A DNA stretch of 64,000 bases, taken from positions 186,001 to 250,000 of the forward strand of contig NZ_BMRM01000001.1 in NCBI RefSeq assembly GCF_014648635.1, written 5' to 3'. The stretch comes from Streptomyces cinerochromogenes (lineage in GTDB: Bacteria; Actinomycetota; Actinomycetes; Streptomycetales; Streptomycetaceae). The position numbers and the translations under genes are program-made. Under the pieces are notes generated by a model. The model did no database searches, was not told the DNA's origin, and was given only the letters and a program-made list of their open reading frames with translations. Shown in pieces: positions 44,954 to 52,868 of this stretch (positions are counted from its first letter, which is position 1; every line of letters starts with the position of its first letter).

Positions 44954-45991
44954 GTGACCGTCAGCCTGGAGCACTTGCGCCGCTGCCACTTCGCCGTCGA
45001 CCTGGGCGCGGCCCGCACCCGGGTGTATGTGAAGGGCGCCGGGCTGGTCGTGGACCAGCCCTCGGTCGCCGCCGTGAACACGCGCACCGGCGGGCTGATC
45101 GCCGTGGGCGAGCTCGCGGAGAAGATGACGGGGCGCACCCCGGACTACATCAGGGTCGTACGGCCCATCTCCGGCGGCACGGTGGTGGACATCGAGATGG
45201 CCCAGCGGATGCTGCGGCACCTGCTCGGCGACAAGATGCGCCGGGCGCTGCGCCGCAAGCCCCGGCTGCGGGCGGCGGCCTGTGCCCCGCACGACATGGA
45301 TCCGCTGGCCCAGCGGGCGACGATCGAGACGCTGGTCGGGCTGGGGGCGCGCCGGGTGGAGCTGGTGGACACGCTGATCGCCGCCGCCGTGGGGTGCGGG
45401 CTGCCGGTGGAGCGGCCCGAGGCCACCATGGTCATGGTGTGCGGGGCCGCGGCGACCCAGGTCGCGGTGCTGTCGCTGGGCTCCATCGTCGCCGCCGAGC
45501 GGATCCCGGTGGGCGGTGAGGCCGTGGACCACGCGATCGTGCAGCACCTGCGGCACGAGCACGAGCTGATACTGCCCAGCCAGGCGGTGCGGCCGCTGCA
45601 GCTGGCGCTGTCCGGCAACGGGCTGACCCCGCACGGCCCGGCGTCCACCGAGATCCACGGCCGGGACGTGGTGACGGGGCTGGCGCGCAGTGTGCGGGTG
45701 GACACCGCGGCCGTGCGCGACGCGATCCAGACCCCGCTGACGGCCGTCCTGGACGGCATCGGCAAGGTGCTGCGGGACTGCCCGCCCGATCTGGTGGCCG
45801 ACCTCGCCGACCGCGGGATCATGATGGTCGGCGGATCGGCGCTGCTGCCCGGGTTCGACCAGATGCTGCGGCAGGCCACCCGGATGCCGGTGCACATCGC
45901 CGAGCGGCCCGACGTGTGCGCGGCCCAGGGCCTGGGCGCGATGCTGGAGGGCCGGATCGAGCCGCTGGTGCTGAACCCGCTCGCGGCCTGA
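44954..45991 (+). CDS. mbl: MreB-like actin homologue Mbl
   Basis: A 345-residue bacterial actin. The phosphate loops and connecting motifs are visible: VDLGAARTRVYVKG (phosphate 1, near residue 17), VRPISGGTVVDIE, VDTLIAAAVGCGLP, GAAATQVAVLSLG (phosphate 2, near residue 160) and MMVGGSALLPGFD (adenosine, near residue 293). In S. coelicolor, from memory, Mbl cooperates with MreB in spore-wall synthesis. The loops diverge from canonical MreB (DLGTANT-type reads DLGAART). GTG at 44954 follows AAGGA. It lies 157 bp after the conflict operon, in the same direction. Confidence 0.9.
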   Translation: MTVSLEHLRRCHFAVDLGAARTRVYVKGAGLVVDQPSVAAVNTRTGGLIAVGELAEKMTGRTPDYIRVVRPISGGTVVDIEMAQRMLRHLLGDKMRRALRRKPRLRAAACAPHDMDPLAQRATIETLVGLGARRVELVDTLIAAAVGCGLPVERPEATMVMVCGAAATQVAVLSLGSIVAAERIPVGGEAVDHAIVQHLRHEHELILPSQAVRPLQLALSGNGLTPHGPASTEIHGRDVVTGLARSVRVDTAAVRDAIQTPLTAVLDGIGKVLRDCPPDLVADLADRGIMMVGGSALLPGFDQMLRQATRMPVHIAERPDVCAAQGLGAMLEGRIEPLVLNPLAA

Positions 45992-46012
45992 GCCGTCCCG
46001 CCCGCGGCTGCC

Positions 46013-46978
46013 TCAGCGGCGCAGGTGGCACCGGATGGTCGTGCCCTCCGGACCGGTGTGCGTCCGCACCAGGTCGGCGAGGAGGTTGACCATCAGCAGC
46101 CCGCGTCCGCCGCGCTGGTCGCGGCTCGCGGGGCGGCGGCCCGCCAGGGGGTCGGTGAGGCGGCCCTTGTCGCGGACCTCGCACAGCACGTACCCGTCCT
46201 GGGGCCACACCGTGAGCACGCCCGTGCCGCCGCCGTGGACCACGCTGTTCGTGGTCAGCTCGGCGGTGATCAGGGCCAGGTTCTCCAGGGCCAGGCCGGC
46301 CAGGCCGAGGCGGGCGCCGTGGTCGGTGGCCAGGTGCCGGACCGCGGACAGGGAGTCCTCGTCGAAGGCGGTCCCGAGCACGTCCGGGCCGGTGCCGGGG
46401 GCGGGCGGCAGCGGCTCGTTGTAGCGGGCGACCACGCCGTCGGGGTCGTAGGCCGCGCTGGGCTGCTCCGCTCCGGAGCCGGCCGGGATGACGACCGGGT
46501 GGGTGGCGTAGGCGTCGGCGAGCGCGCGCTCGTCGAGGCGGGCGGTGTCGTAGGGGCACAGGATGGTGACCTCGCGGCCCCGGAACGCGGCGTTGATCAG
46601 CGCCTCGTGCTGGGCGCAGGCCGGGTACTCGGCCGGGCTGCGGCCCGCCCAGACCGGCTCGCCGATGATGCGGACCCGCCGGCCGGGCGGCTGGGCGTCG
46701 GCGAAGGCGCGCAGCACCCCGGGGATGATCCGGCCGGGGTTGCGGCCGGCCTCCCGCATGTCCAGCCAGCGCACGCCGGCGCCGTCGGCGCCCAGTTCCT
46801 CCTGGACCAGCCGCAGGTTCTCGCCGGGGACGGCGACCGCGACGGGCTCGTCCGCCGCCAGCGCCGCCCGGACGAAGGGCACGGTGCCGGCCAGGTACTC
46901 GCGCGTGTCGCCGTAGAACAGCGCCGGGTGCACGAACGGCTCGGCGGGCTGGATGGGTTCGGCCGTCCCGGTCGTCAC
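46013..46978 (-). CDS. MEDS sensory domain plus anti-sigma-type HATPase
   Basis: A 321-residue cytoplasmic signalling protein. Residues ~20-175 are a MEDS (DcmR-type sensory) domain: HPALFYGDTREYLAG, WLDMREAGRNPGRII, HEALINAAF. Residues ~200-321 are a GHKL/RsbW-like ATPase: N-box ALITAELTTNSVVHGG (near residue 240), VRDKGRLTDPL and GGRGLLMVNLL. Such proteins act as switches of anti-sigma/anti-anti-sigma pathways. The GTG start overlaps the STAS gene stop (GTGA), and the neighbouring STAS protein is a natural partner. The partner sigma factor is unknown. Confidence 0.9.
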   Translation of the reverse strand: MTTGTAEPIQPAEPFVHPALFYGDTREYLAGTVPFVRAALAADEPVAVAVPGENLRLVQEELGADGAGVRWLDMREAGRNPGRIIPGVLRAFADAQPPGRRVRIIGEPVWAGRSPAEYPACAQHEALINAAFRGREVTILCPYDTARLDERALADAYATHPVVIPAGSGAEQPSAAYDPDGVVARYNEPLPPAPGTGPDVLGTAFDEDSLSAVRHLATDHGARLGLAGLALENLALITAELTTNSVVHGGGTGVLTVWPQDGYVLCEVRDKGRLTDPLAGRRPASRDQRGGRGLLMVNLLADLVRTHTGPEGTTIRCHLRR

Positions 46979-47340
46979 GGGGCCACCTCGATCCCGGGCA
47001 GGCCGGGCCACAGCAGGTCGAGTATGCGCGGCACGGCGTCCGGCGGCCGGTCCAGCACCAGACGCCGCCGGCCGCCGAGGCTGCCGGCGGCGTCCGCCAG
47101 CGCGCCGACGCCGGCGACGTCGACGAAGGTCAGCGCGGAAAGCTCCAAGTGATACACGTCCTCGCCCTCGCGAACGGCCCGGTCCAGCGCGCGCTCCCAG
47201 ATATGTCGCGTGGTCAGGCTCACCTCGCCCGCCGCCCGGAATCCGGTCCGCCCGGTCAGCGGCTGTACATCGAGCCGCGGCACCGCGGGCTGCGGCACGG
47301 CGACGGCCGGCAGGGGCCACGCCGGCTCGGGTCCGCTCAC
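46975..47340 (-). CDS. STAS domain anti-sigma-factor-antagonist-like protein
   Basis: A 121-residue protein whose STAS domain covers residues ~25-121: LTGRTGFRAAGEVSLTTRHIW, DVYHLELSALTFVDVAGVGAL (phospho-acceptor loop, but the usual Ser/Thr position reads Val-Asp-Val-Ala), ILDLLWPG. The weak phospho-acceptor suggests it may not be a normal SpoIIAA-type switch. GTG at 47340 follows GGGAGACGAC and is chosen over an upstream frame to 47415. The next gene (MEDS-HATPase) overlaps its stop, so the two are a coupled signalling pair. It is divergent from the STAS-ANTAR gene. Confidence 0.85.
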   Translation of the reverse strand: MSGPEPAWPLPAVAVPQPAVPRLDVQPLTGRTGFRAAGEVSLTTRHIWERALDRAVREGEDVYHLELSALTFVDVAGVGALADAAGSLGGRRRLVLDRPPDAVPRILDLLWPGLPGIEVAP

Positions 47341-47466
47341 GTCGTCTCCCAGCGCACAGGTACTTGTGTGCCCAGTATGCGCCCCGTTCCCCCGGACCCG
47401 GGTGTACGGCCTCACACCGGGGGCAGGCGAGAGGGGAACGACGAACGGCGGAGCGGGACGGAAGAG

Positions 47467-48210
47467 ATGACCTCAGCGGCAGGCGCCTCGCACACCGGAC
47501 GGCCCGTCCCCCTGGCCGTCCAGGGGCGTACGGAGGGCGGCCGGGCCCTGCTGACCGCGCACGGCGAACTGGTCCGCGGCTGCACGGACATCCTCACCGG
47601 GGCGCTGACGGCCCTGCCGGCGGGTGCCCGAGGGGTCGAACTGGACGTGTCCGGCGTGTCCTTCCTGGACACGGCGGGGCTGGCGGTCCTGGACACGCTG
47701 AGCGCGTACGGTCGTCGGCACGGCGTACCGGTACGGGTCACCGGCTGGCAGGGGCAGCCGCGCCGGGTGCTGGAGCTGGTGGGGCTGGACCCCGCGGACC
47801 CGCTGGGCGCCGCCCGGCCCGCGGACCTGACCGACCGCGGCGCGTCCGCGGTGGCGCAGGAGCGCGCCGAGCAACTGGACGTGCTGCACCTGGAGATAGA
47901 GCAGCTGCGGCACGCGATGGACTCGCGACCGGTGATCGACCAGGCCCGCGGCGTCCTGATGGCGGCGCACGGCTGCACCCCGGAACAGGCGTGGGAGATC
48001 CTGCGGGAGGCGTCCCAGCGGACCAACACCAAGCTGCGGCGGGTGGCGTCGGCGGTCACGGCGAGCGCGGCGCCGGGCGGACCGGCCCCGCCGGAGCCGC
48101 TGCGTACGGCGCTGGCCGCGGCGGTCCGCCGGGTCAGTACGGCAGGATGCGCCCCGAGGGAGTCCTGCGGTCGATCTCCTGCCCGCGCGGCGCGGCCGGC
48201 CGCCGGCTGA
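47467..48210 (+). CDS. STAS-ANTAR regulatory protein
   Basis: A 247-residue fusion. Residues ~10-110 are a STAS domain with the phospho-acceptor loop VSFLDTAGLAVLD (Ser/Thr near residue 64). Residues ~130-190 are an ANTAR RNA-binding module (LHLEIEQLRHAMDSRPVID, GVLMAAHGCTPEQAWEILREAS), which binds paired hexanucleotide hairpins to stop termination. The last ~45 residues are low-complexity. This joins partner-switch signalling to antitermination. The ATG at 47467 follows GCGGGACGGAAGAG. It is divergent from the STAS gene at 47340, with 126 bp between. Confidence 0.88.
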   Translation: MTSAAGASHTGRPVPLAVQGRTEGGRALLTAHGELVRGCTDILTGALTALPAGARGVELDVSGVSFLDTAGLAVLDTLSAYGRRHGVPVRVTGWQGQPRRVLELVGLDPADPLGAARPADLTDRGASAVAQERAEQLDVLHLEIEQLRHAMDSRPVIDQARGVLMAAHGCTPEQAWEILREASQRTNTKLRRVASAVTASAAPGGPAPPEPLRTALAAAVRRVSTAGCAPRESCGRSPARAARPAAG

Positions 48211-48235
48211 CACGCACCCGGATCCGACGGTCCAT
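48134..48235 (-). CDS. candidate 33-residue basic peptide with sequestered ribosome-binding site
   Basis: A short minus-strand frame reading MDRRIRVRVSRRPAAPRG and on to the end ILPY. It overlaps the 3' end of the STAS-ANTAR gene in antisense. AGGAGGAGGG ends 5 nt before its ATG at 48235, an excellent ribosome-binding site. That site is one arm of the hairpin at 48244-48282. No homologue is known to me, so it may be chance. Confidence 0.35.
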   Translation of the reverse strand: MDRRIRVRVSRRPAAPRGQEIDRRTPSGRILPY

Positions 48236-48243
48236 GACGCCCT

Positions 48244-48282
48244 CCTCCTGCCGACACCGCCCGGCTGGACGCCGGTAGGAGG
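48244..48282. promoter_or_regulatory. hairpin at convergent junction, overlapping a Shine-Dalgarno
   Basis: CCTCCTGCCG (48244-48253) pairs with CGGTAGGAGG (48273-48282) with one G-U and a 19-nt loop. On the plus strand it follows the STAS-ANTAR stop and could act as a terminator; on the minus strand it would mask the ribosome-binding site of the small frame at 48235. Confidence 0.4.
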
Positions 48283-48359
48283 TGCGTGCCCAGGACCCGG
48301 CCCGTTCAAGCCTGCGCGGGCCAAGTCGTCATGTCATCACGGAGGTTGGCCGCGCGACC

Positions 48360-49757
48360 CTAGCGCGTCAGGTACCGGACGAGGACCGGGTCGAGCTGGG
48401 CCAGCCAGGCGGTCAGCCGGGCCCTGCGGCGGGCGTTCAGCTCGCAGGAGTACACCCCTCCGTCCCACAGCCGCACGGTGACGGTGAGGTGGTTGCCGCG
48501 CCAGTGGCGTTCGACGCGGGCGATCTCCTCCCAGGGGAAGTCGGCGGCGGCGCCCGCCACTTCGAGCAGCACTCCGGTGGCGCCCACGACCACACCGGAC
48601 CGCGCGTCGGCGAGCACGGCCTCGGGGCTGCCGTACCCACCGCCGTACGGCACGGGCGGCGGCCCGAAGCCGGGCGGCGGCGGGGTGGCGGGCTGCGCGG
48701 GCAGGTGCGGGGGTGTGGCGGGCTGCGCGGACGGATGCGGCGGGGTGACGGGCTGCGCGGGCGGGGTGAACGCCTGCGGGGCGAACGCCGGGGAGGGGAA
48801 CGCCTGCGCCGGTGGGGCCGCCTGCGGGGGTGTCAGCGGCTGCGGCGGGGGCGTCACCTGATGGGGTGTCGCCGCCTGCGGAGGCGTTGCCGTCCGCGGG
48901 GGCGTGGGCGCCTGCGGAGGTGTCGATGCGCGCGGAGGTGTCGATGCCTGGGGCGTGGCGAGGACGGTCGGCGCGTGTGCCGGTGCCGGGTCCGTCAGCC
49001 GGTCCAGCAGCGCGGTGGGCGTCGGCCGGTCCGCGGGTTCCTTCGCCAGGCACGCCGAGACCAGGTCCGCCAGCGCGGACGGCACGGCGGACAGGTCCGG
49101 CGGCTCGTGCACCGAGCGGTACATCAGCCCCATCGGCGTGCCCTCGCCCCAGGCCGCGCCGCCCGCCGCCGCGACCAGCACGGCGCCGAGGGCGAACACG
49201 TCGGCGGCGCCGGAGACATCGTGGCCGAGGGCCTGTTCGGGGGCGAGGAAACCGGGGGTGCCGAAGGCGGTGCCGGTGGCGGTGAGGCGGGTGGACTCCA
49301 CGGCCCGGGCGATGCCGAAGTCGAGGACGCGGGGTCCGTCGGCGGCCATGATGATGTTGCCGGGCTTGAGGTCCCGGTGCACCAGCCCGCAGGAGTGGAT
49401 GGACTCCAGCGCCTCGGCGAGGGCGGCGCCCAGGGACCGCAGCCGCGGCTCGTCCATGGCGCCCTCGGCGGCGAGCCGCTCGGCGAGGGTGGGGCCGGGG
49501 ATGTAGGCGGTGGCCAGCCAGATCGGGTCGCCGTCGACGTCGGCGTCCACCACCGGCGCCGTGTGGAAGCCGCCGACCGCGCGGGCCGCCTCGACCTCGC
49601 TGCGGAACCGCTCCCGGAACACCGGGTCGGCGGCGAGTTCGGCCTTGGCCACCTTCAGCGCGACGGCCCGCCCGCCGCGCGTCCGTGCGAGATAGACCGT
49701 GCCCATGCCGCCCTCGCCGAGCCGGCGCTCGACGAGGTATCCCCCGATGCGTTCCAT
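48360..49757 (-). CDS. soluble serine/threonine protein kinase (Hanks type)
   Basis: A 465-residue kinase with a complete catalytic set: G-loop LGEGGMGTVY (near residue 14), VALKVAK (Lys), HRDLKPGN and DFG in VLDFGIA, then APEQALG. Residues ~275-375 are a low-complexity Thr/Pro/Ala linker (repeats TPPRAS, TPPQA). The C-terminal ~85 residues form a globular domain (SGVVVGATGVLLEV, RHWRGNHLTVTVRL). No membrane segment or PASTA domain is present, so it senses an intracellular signal. The ATG at 49757 is chosen at MERIGGYLVE, just before the kinase fold; upstream ATGs lack a ribosome-binding site. Confidence 0.9.
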   Translation of the reverse strand: MERIGGYLVERRLGEGGMGTVYLARTRGGRAVALKVAKAELAADPVFRERFRSEVEAARAVGGFHTAPVVDADVDGDPIWLATAYIPGPTLAERLAAEGAMDEPRLRSLGAALAEALESIHSCGLVHRDLKPGNIIMAADGPRVLDFGIARAVESTRLTATGTAFGTPGFLAPEQALGHDVSGAADVFALGAVLVAAAGGAAWGEGTPMGLMYRSVHEPPDLSAVPSALADLVSACLAKEPADRPTPTALLDRLTDPAPAHAPTVLATPQASTPPRASTPPQAPTPPRTATPPQAATPHQVTPPPQPLTPPQAAPPAQAFPSPAFAPQAFTPPAQPVTPPHPSAQPATPPHLPAQPATPPPPGFGPPPVPYGGGYGSPEAVLADARSGVVVGATGVLLEVAGAAADFPWEEIARVERHWRGNHLTVTVRLWDGGVYSCELNARRRARLTAWLAQLDPVLVRYLTR

Positions 49758-49920
49758 GCGGACAAGTATGGCCGCCGGACCTGACCCGTCCATGCCCAGC
49801 CGGGTACGGTCCGGGTCCGGCGGCCGGCACGGCTCGGAGCACGACGTCCACGTCGTAGGCGCGCAGCCACTCGTCCGGTCGGAGGGGCGTCCCCGGCGCC
49901 GGCGGGACGCCCCGTGCCGC

Positions 49921-50448
49921 TCATCGTCGGCTCTCCTCCGGTTCGGGGGACGGGATGGCCGGGCGCTGGAACAGGGCACCGGAGGTGCGGTGCGGAAGGT
50001 CCACGATCCGCAGGAGTTCGAAACCCTGGTCCAGGTAGTAGCGGTGCAGCGCGTGGTTGGTCTTCCAGGCGTCCAGGCGCAGCCAGCGTCTGCCCCGCCG
50101 GGCCGCCAGCGCGCCCGCCCAGTCCAGCAGCCGGGCGCCGAGCGCCTGGCCGGCGACGGACCGGCTCACCGCGAGGTCGTGCACGTACAGGGCGGAGGCC
50201 GGGTCGTCGTGGCGCCACCACTCCGGGTCTCCCCGCCCGTGGACGGTGATCGTGGCGACGGGCCGGCCGGCCCGGAAGGCGAGGTAGCAGTCGCCCGCCT
50301 CGATGGACTCCGCCATCCGCCACCGGCGCGGCGGGGACTGCCACTGGTCGAGACCCCGGCCGGCCAGCCAGCGGCTCGCCTCCAGCCACAGGGCCTCGAC
50401 CTGGTCCAGCTCACCGGGCCGGGCGGCCCGTATGTCGTAGGCGGTCAC
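49921..50448 (-). CDS. GNAT family N-acetyltransferase
   Basis: A 175-residue acetyltransferase. The core fold is visible: YLAFRAGRPVATITVHG (strand 4), ALYVHDLAVSRSVAGQALGARLL with the acetyl-CoA loop RSVAGQALG (near residue 100), and ALHRYYLDQGFELLRI (motif B, near residue 140). The substrate is unknown. The GTG start overlaps the M20 gene stop (GTGA), so it is the second gene of that operon. Co-expression with an amidohydrolase suggests opposing acetylation and deacylation of amines, but this is inference. Confidence 0.9.
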   Translation of the reverse strand: MTAYDIRAARPGELDQVEALWLEASRWLAGRGLDQWQSPPRRWRMAESIEAGDCYLAFRAGRPVATITVHGRGDPEWWRHDDPASALYVHDLAVSRSVAGQALGARLLDWAGALAARRGRRWLRLDAWKTNHALHRYYLDQGFELLRIVDLPHRTSGALFQRPAIPSPEPEESRR

Positions 50449-51719
50449 CGGGCCGGCTCCGGTGCGCGGCCGGTGAGGAAGGCGAGGGCCACGGCCGCCT
50501 CGCAGGCGATGCCCGTGGCGAGCACGTCCTCGTCGACGGTCATGCGGGAGGAGTGCAGCGGCGGGGCCTCGTGCGGCGCCGTGCCCGGCGGGCAGGCGCC
50601 GAGGAAGGCCAGCGCGCCGGGGACGGCCCGCAGCACGTACGAGAAGTCCTCCGCCGTCATCAGCGGGGCGGGCAGCACCTCCACCGCGTCGGGGCCGAGC
50701 GCGTCGGCGGCGGCGGACAGCACGAGGTCGGTGAAGGCGGCGTCGTTGGCGGTGACCGGGTAGCCGGTCTCGACGGTCGCCTCCGCCGTCGCCCCGTGCG
50801 CGGCGGCCACGCCCCGGGCGACCCGGTCGATCGCCTCGTGCAGCCGCCGCCGGGTCGGCCCGGCCAGCGTGCGCAGGGTGCCCGCGAGTTCGGCGGTGTC
50901 CGGGATGACACCGTTGGCCGTGCCCGCGTTCAGCCGGGTCACGCTGAGCACGGCGCTGTCGTCGGCGGCCACGCCCCGGGTGACCGCCGTCTGCAGGGCG
51001 AGCACGATCTCGCAGGCCACCGGCACCGGGTCGCAGGCGGTGTGCGGTGCGGAGGCGTGCCCGCCGCGGCCCCGGACCACGACCCGGAACCGGTCGGAGG
51101 CCGCCATCTGCGGTCCGGGACGCAGCCGTACCGTCCCGGCCGGCAGGTTCGGGTGCACGTGCAGGGCGAACGCGGCGTCCGCCCGGACGCCGGACGCCTC
51201 CAGCACGCCCTCCTCGATCATCTGCCGGGCGCCGTGGTGGCCCTCCTCGCCGGGCTGGAACATGAACACCACGCGCCCGGGGAGCGCGTCCCGCCGCCCG
51301 GCGAGCAGCCGTGCCGCGCCCACCAGCATCGCCGCGTGGACGTCGTGCCCGCAGGCGTGCATCAGTCCGCCGGTCCGCGAGGCGAACGGCAGCCCGGTCT
51401 CCTCGGTGACGGGCAGCGCGTCCATGTCGGCCCGCAGCAGGATCGTCGGCCCGTCGTCCGCGCCGGCGAGGACCGCGGTGACGGAGGACAGCTCACGGCC
51501 GGTACGGATCTCGAGACCGAGCCCGTCGAGCGCGTCGAGGAGCAGCCGCTGGGTGTCCGGCAGTTCGAGTCCCAGCTCCGGGACCCGGTGCAGGGCGCGG
51601 CGCAGCGCCACGGCACCGGGAGCCAGCCGACGGGCCTCGCCGAGCAGACCGGAGCCGGGGACGGCACCGGCGGGGGCGGCCTCCGGTGTGCCGCGCGTGG
51701 TCCGGGGCGCAGGTGTCAT
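50445..51719 (-). CDS. M20 family metallopeptidase/amidohydrolase
   Basis: A 424-residue M20D-type amidohydrolase, a family that cleaves N-acyl amino acids or related amides. Metal ligands: HACGHDVH (near residue 120), QPGEEGHHG with catalytic Glu (near residue 155), HVHPN and the late LHSSRM (His ligand near residue 393). The dimerisation insert lies about 190-310, with RGRGGHASAPH at its start. The ATG at 51719 follows AAGGAGAACGG. It is followed by the coupled GNAT gene. Two direct repeats lie in its upstream region. Confidence 0.92.
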   Translation of the reverse strand: MTPAPRTTRGTPEAAPAGAVPGSGLLGEARRLAPGAVALRRALHRVPELGLELPDTQRLLLDALDGLGLEIRTGRELSSVTAVLAGADDGPTILLRADMDALPVTEETGLPFASRTGGLMHACGHDVHAAMLVGAARLLAGRRDALPGRVVFMFQPGEEGHHGARQMIEEGVLEASGVRADAAFALHVHPNLPAGTVRLRPGPQMAASDRFRVVVRGRGGHASAPHTACDPVPVACEIVLALQTAVTRGVAADDSAVLSVTRLNAGTANGVIPDTAELAGTLRTLAGPTRRRLHEAIDRVARGVAAAHGATAEATVETGYPVTANDAAFTDLVLSAAADALGPDAVEVLPAPLMTAEDFSYVLRAVPGALAFLGACPPGTAPHEAPPLHSSRMTVDEDVLATGIACEAAVALAFLTGRAPEPAR

Positions 51720-51779
51720 GCGGCCGTTCTCCTTCCCGGGCCCGGCCCGATGGCGGCGCGGTCCGCAGCGACTGCGGAC

Positions 51780-51835
51780 GAGGAGGCGGCACCCCCTCAT
51801 CGCGGGGAGCGCGAGGAAGCGGTGCCCCCTCACCG
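51780..51835. repeat. pair of 23-bp direct repeats upstream of the M20 gene
   Basis: GAGGAGGCGGCACCCCCTCA (51780 on) recurs as GAGGAAGCGGTGCCCCCTCA (51813 on), 33 bp apart, with matching ends (TCG/CCG). They lie 61-116 bp before the M20 start and could be binding sites for a regulator. I do not recognise the motif. Confidence 0.5.
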
Positions 51836-52220
51836 TAGGGACGGCAGGGCCGTGCCGGACAGTCCCCGGCGACCCCGGCGCACGGGATTCGGACAGGGCC
51901 GGCCGCTGACAGGATGGCGGATTCCGCCCCCTGACCAGGGGCCGACGCGCTGACATGCTCGGATGAGGACCCCGCAGGCCCGGGGGGGTGAGGCCCCGTC
52001 CAGGGGCGACCGCAGGTGCGGTCCCGTGCTCGGCAAGCGGTGCTCCGCAAGTGCCCGTTATGTCCGGTGACCTGACCCGCCCTCAGCGTCCGTGGACGAG
52101 CCGTCGGGGTTGGCTCCCGGAGCACCGGAGAGACCGTCTCCTGCCGGCGGCACCGCCCGGCCGTCGTGGTCGCTGTACCCGACTGCCGTACGGCTTCGGC
52201 GACGGCGCCGGGGCGAACGG

Positions 52221-52244
52221 GGCCGCCACCCCGGGGTGGTGGCC
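52221..52244. terminator. 24-bp palindrome downstream of tRNA-Ile2
   Basis: GGCCGCCACCCC (52221-52232) folds back on GGGGTGGTGGCC with one G-U pair and no loop, 50 bp past the end of the tRNA-Ile2 gene. It may serve as its terminator. No T tract is seen. Confidence 0.4.
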
Positions 52245-52296
52245 GCCGTTCCTGCGTCTTCGCAGATAGAAACGCTTCTGCATCCGCAGTGTCTGG

Positions 52297-52370
52297 TGGG
52301 GCGGGTGGGACTCGAACCCACGGCCGACGGATTATGAGTCCGCTGCTCTAACCGGCTGAGCTACCGCCCC
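52297..52370 (-). tRNA. tRNA-Ile2 (anticodon CAU, lysidine-modified)
   Basis: A 74-nt cloverleaf on the minus strand with 7-bp GGGGCGG acceptor stem, TAGCTCAGCCGGTTAGAGCA D arm and GTTCGAGTC T loop. The encoded CCA lies at 52294-52296. The anticodon loop CTCATAA, in the GACTCATAATC context, is characteristic of Ile2 tRNAs whose CAU is changed to lysidine-AU by TilS to read AUA, not elongator Met. Some tools would label it Met. Confidence 0.85.
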
Positions 52371-52523
52371 ATAGCGGCGTGTCGCGTACAAGTGTGCGCG
52401 CCGTCTGCCGCAGCATAGCCGCTCATACGATCTCCTGCCTCGGATGGTCGGCTTCCGCGCTGCTCATGACCTTGAGGACACCGCCGCGGGCGCGGTGGTT
52501 CCCGCGAACAGGGAACGGACATG

Positions 52524-52546
52524 AAAAAGGACCCCCAAGGGGTCCT
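52524..52546 (-). terminator. Rho-independent terminator of the tRNA-Asn genes
   Basis: On the minus strand an 8-bp stem AGGACCCC/GGGGTCCT with a 3-nt loop is followed by a TTTT run. It begins 12 nt after the end of the first tRNA-Asn gene. Confidence 0.85.
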
Positions 52547-52557
52547 CGTTCACTGCG

Positions 52558-52630
52558 CTCCCCCGACTGGACTCGAACCAGTAACCTGCCGGTTAACAGC
52601 CGGCTGCTCTGCCAATTGAGCTACGGAGGA
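52558..52630 (-). tRNA. tRNA-Asn (anticodon GUU), copy 1
   Basis: A 73-nt cloverleaf. The acceptor 5' strand TCCTCCG pairs with CGGGGGA; the anticodon loop CTGTTAA carries GTT; the T arm is CTGGTTCGAGTCCAG. CCA is not encoded. Identical to the copy at 52637-52709. Confidence 0.95.
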
Positions 52631-52636
52631 CCGAAG

Positions 52637-52709
52637 CTCCCCCGACTGGACTCGAACCAGTAACCTGCCGGTTAACAGCCGGCTGCTCTGCCAATTGAGC
52701 TACGGAGGA
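52637..52709 (-). tRNA. tRNA-Asn (anticodon GUU), copy 2
   Basis: Identical to copy 1 over 73 nt and separated from it by 6 nt, so this is a recent tandem duplication (period 79 bp). It is transcribed first, and both would share the terminator at 52524-52546. Confidence 0.95.
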
Positions 52710-52868
52710 TCGCCTCGATTGCATCGAACGTACCTACCCGGGTATTCGCCAGGGGGCGGGCGCTCGCTGCGACACATACATTAGCGCAAGCAGGGGGGTG
52801 CTCCGCCAATCGGTACCCCCCGGCGCCAGCGCCGCACCAGAGACCTACGCACGGGAAGGGTGGCAGCC

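Larger units (their letters stand above)
51720..52293. other. 574-bp region upstream of the M20 gene and downstream of tRNA-Ile2
   Basis: No credible protein gene. It holds the pair of 23-bp direct repeats (51780-51802, 51813-51835), the 24-bp palindrome at 52221-52244 and otherwise unstructured GC-rich DNA. Small frames here have poor ribosome-binding sites. Confidence 0.6.

Noticed and set aside
39850..45138. A 1,762-codon open frame on the minus strand
   Set aside because: It is antisense to the MoxR and fusion genes, has no recognisable domain and arises from the high third-position GC. The plus-strand genes carry clear motifs.
51780..51835. Repeats considered as a mini-ykkC or other riboswitch
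   Set aside because: No ACGR loops or conserved cores; one copy does not fold into a comparable hairpin.
52083..52283. 66-codon minus-strand frame between tRNA-Ile2 and the M20 gene
   Set aside because: Arg/Pro-rich, weak ribosome-binding site, overlaps the palindrome that may end the tRNA transcript.
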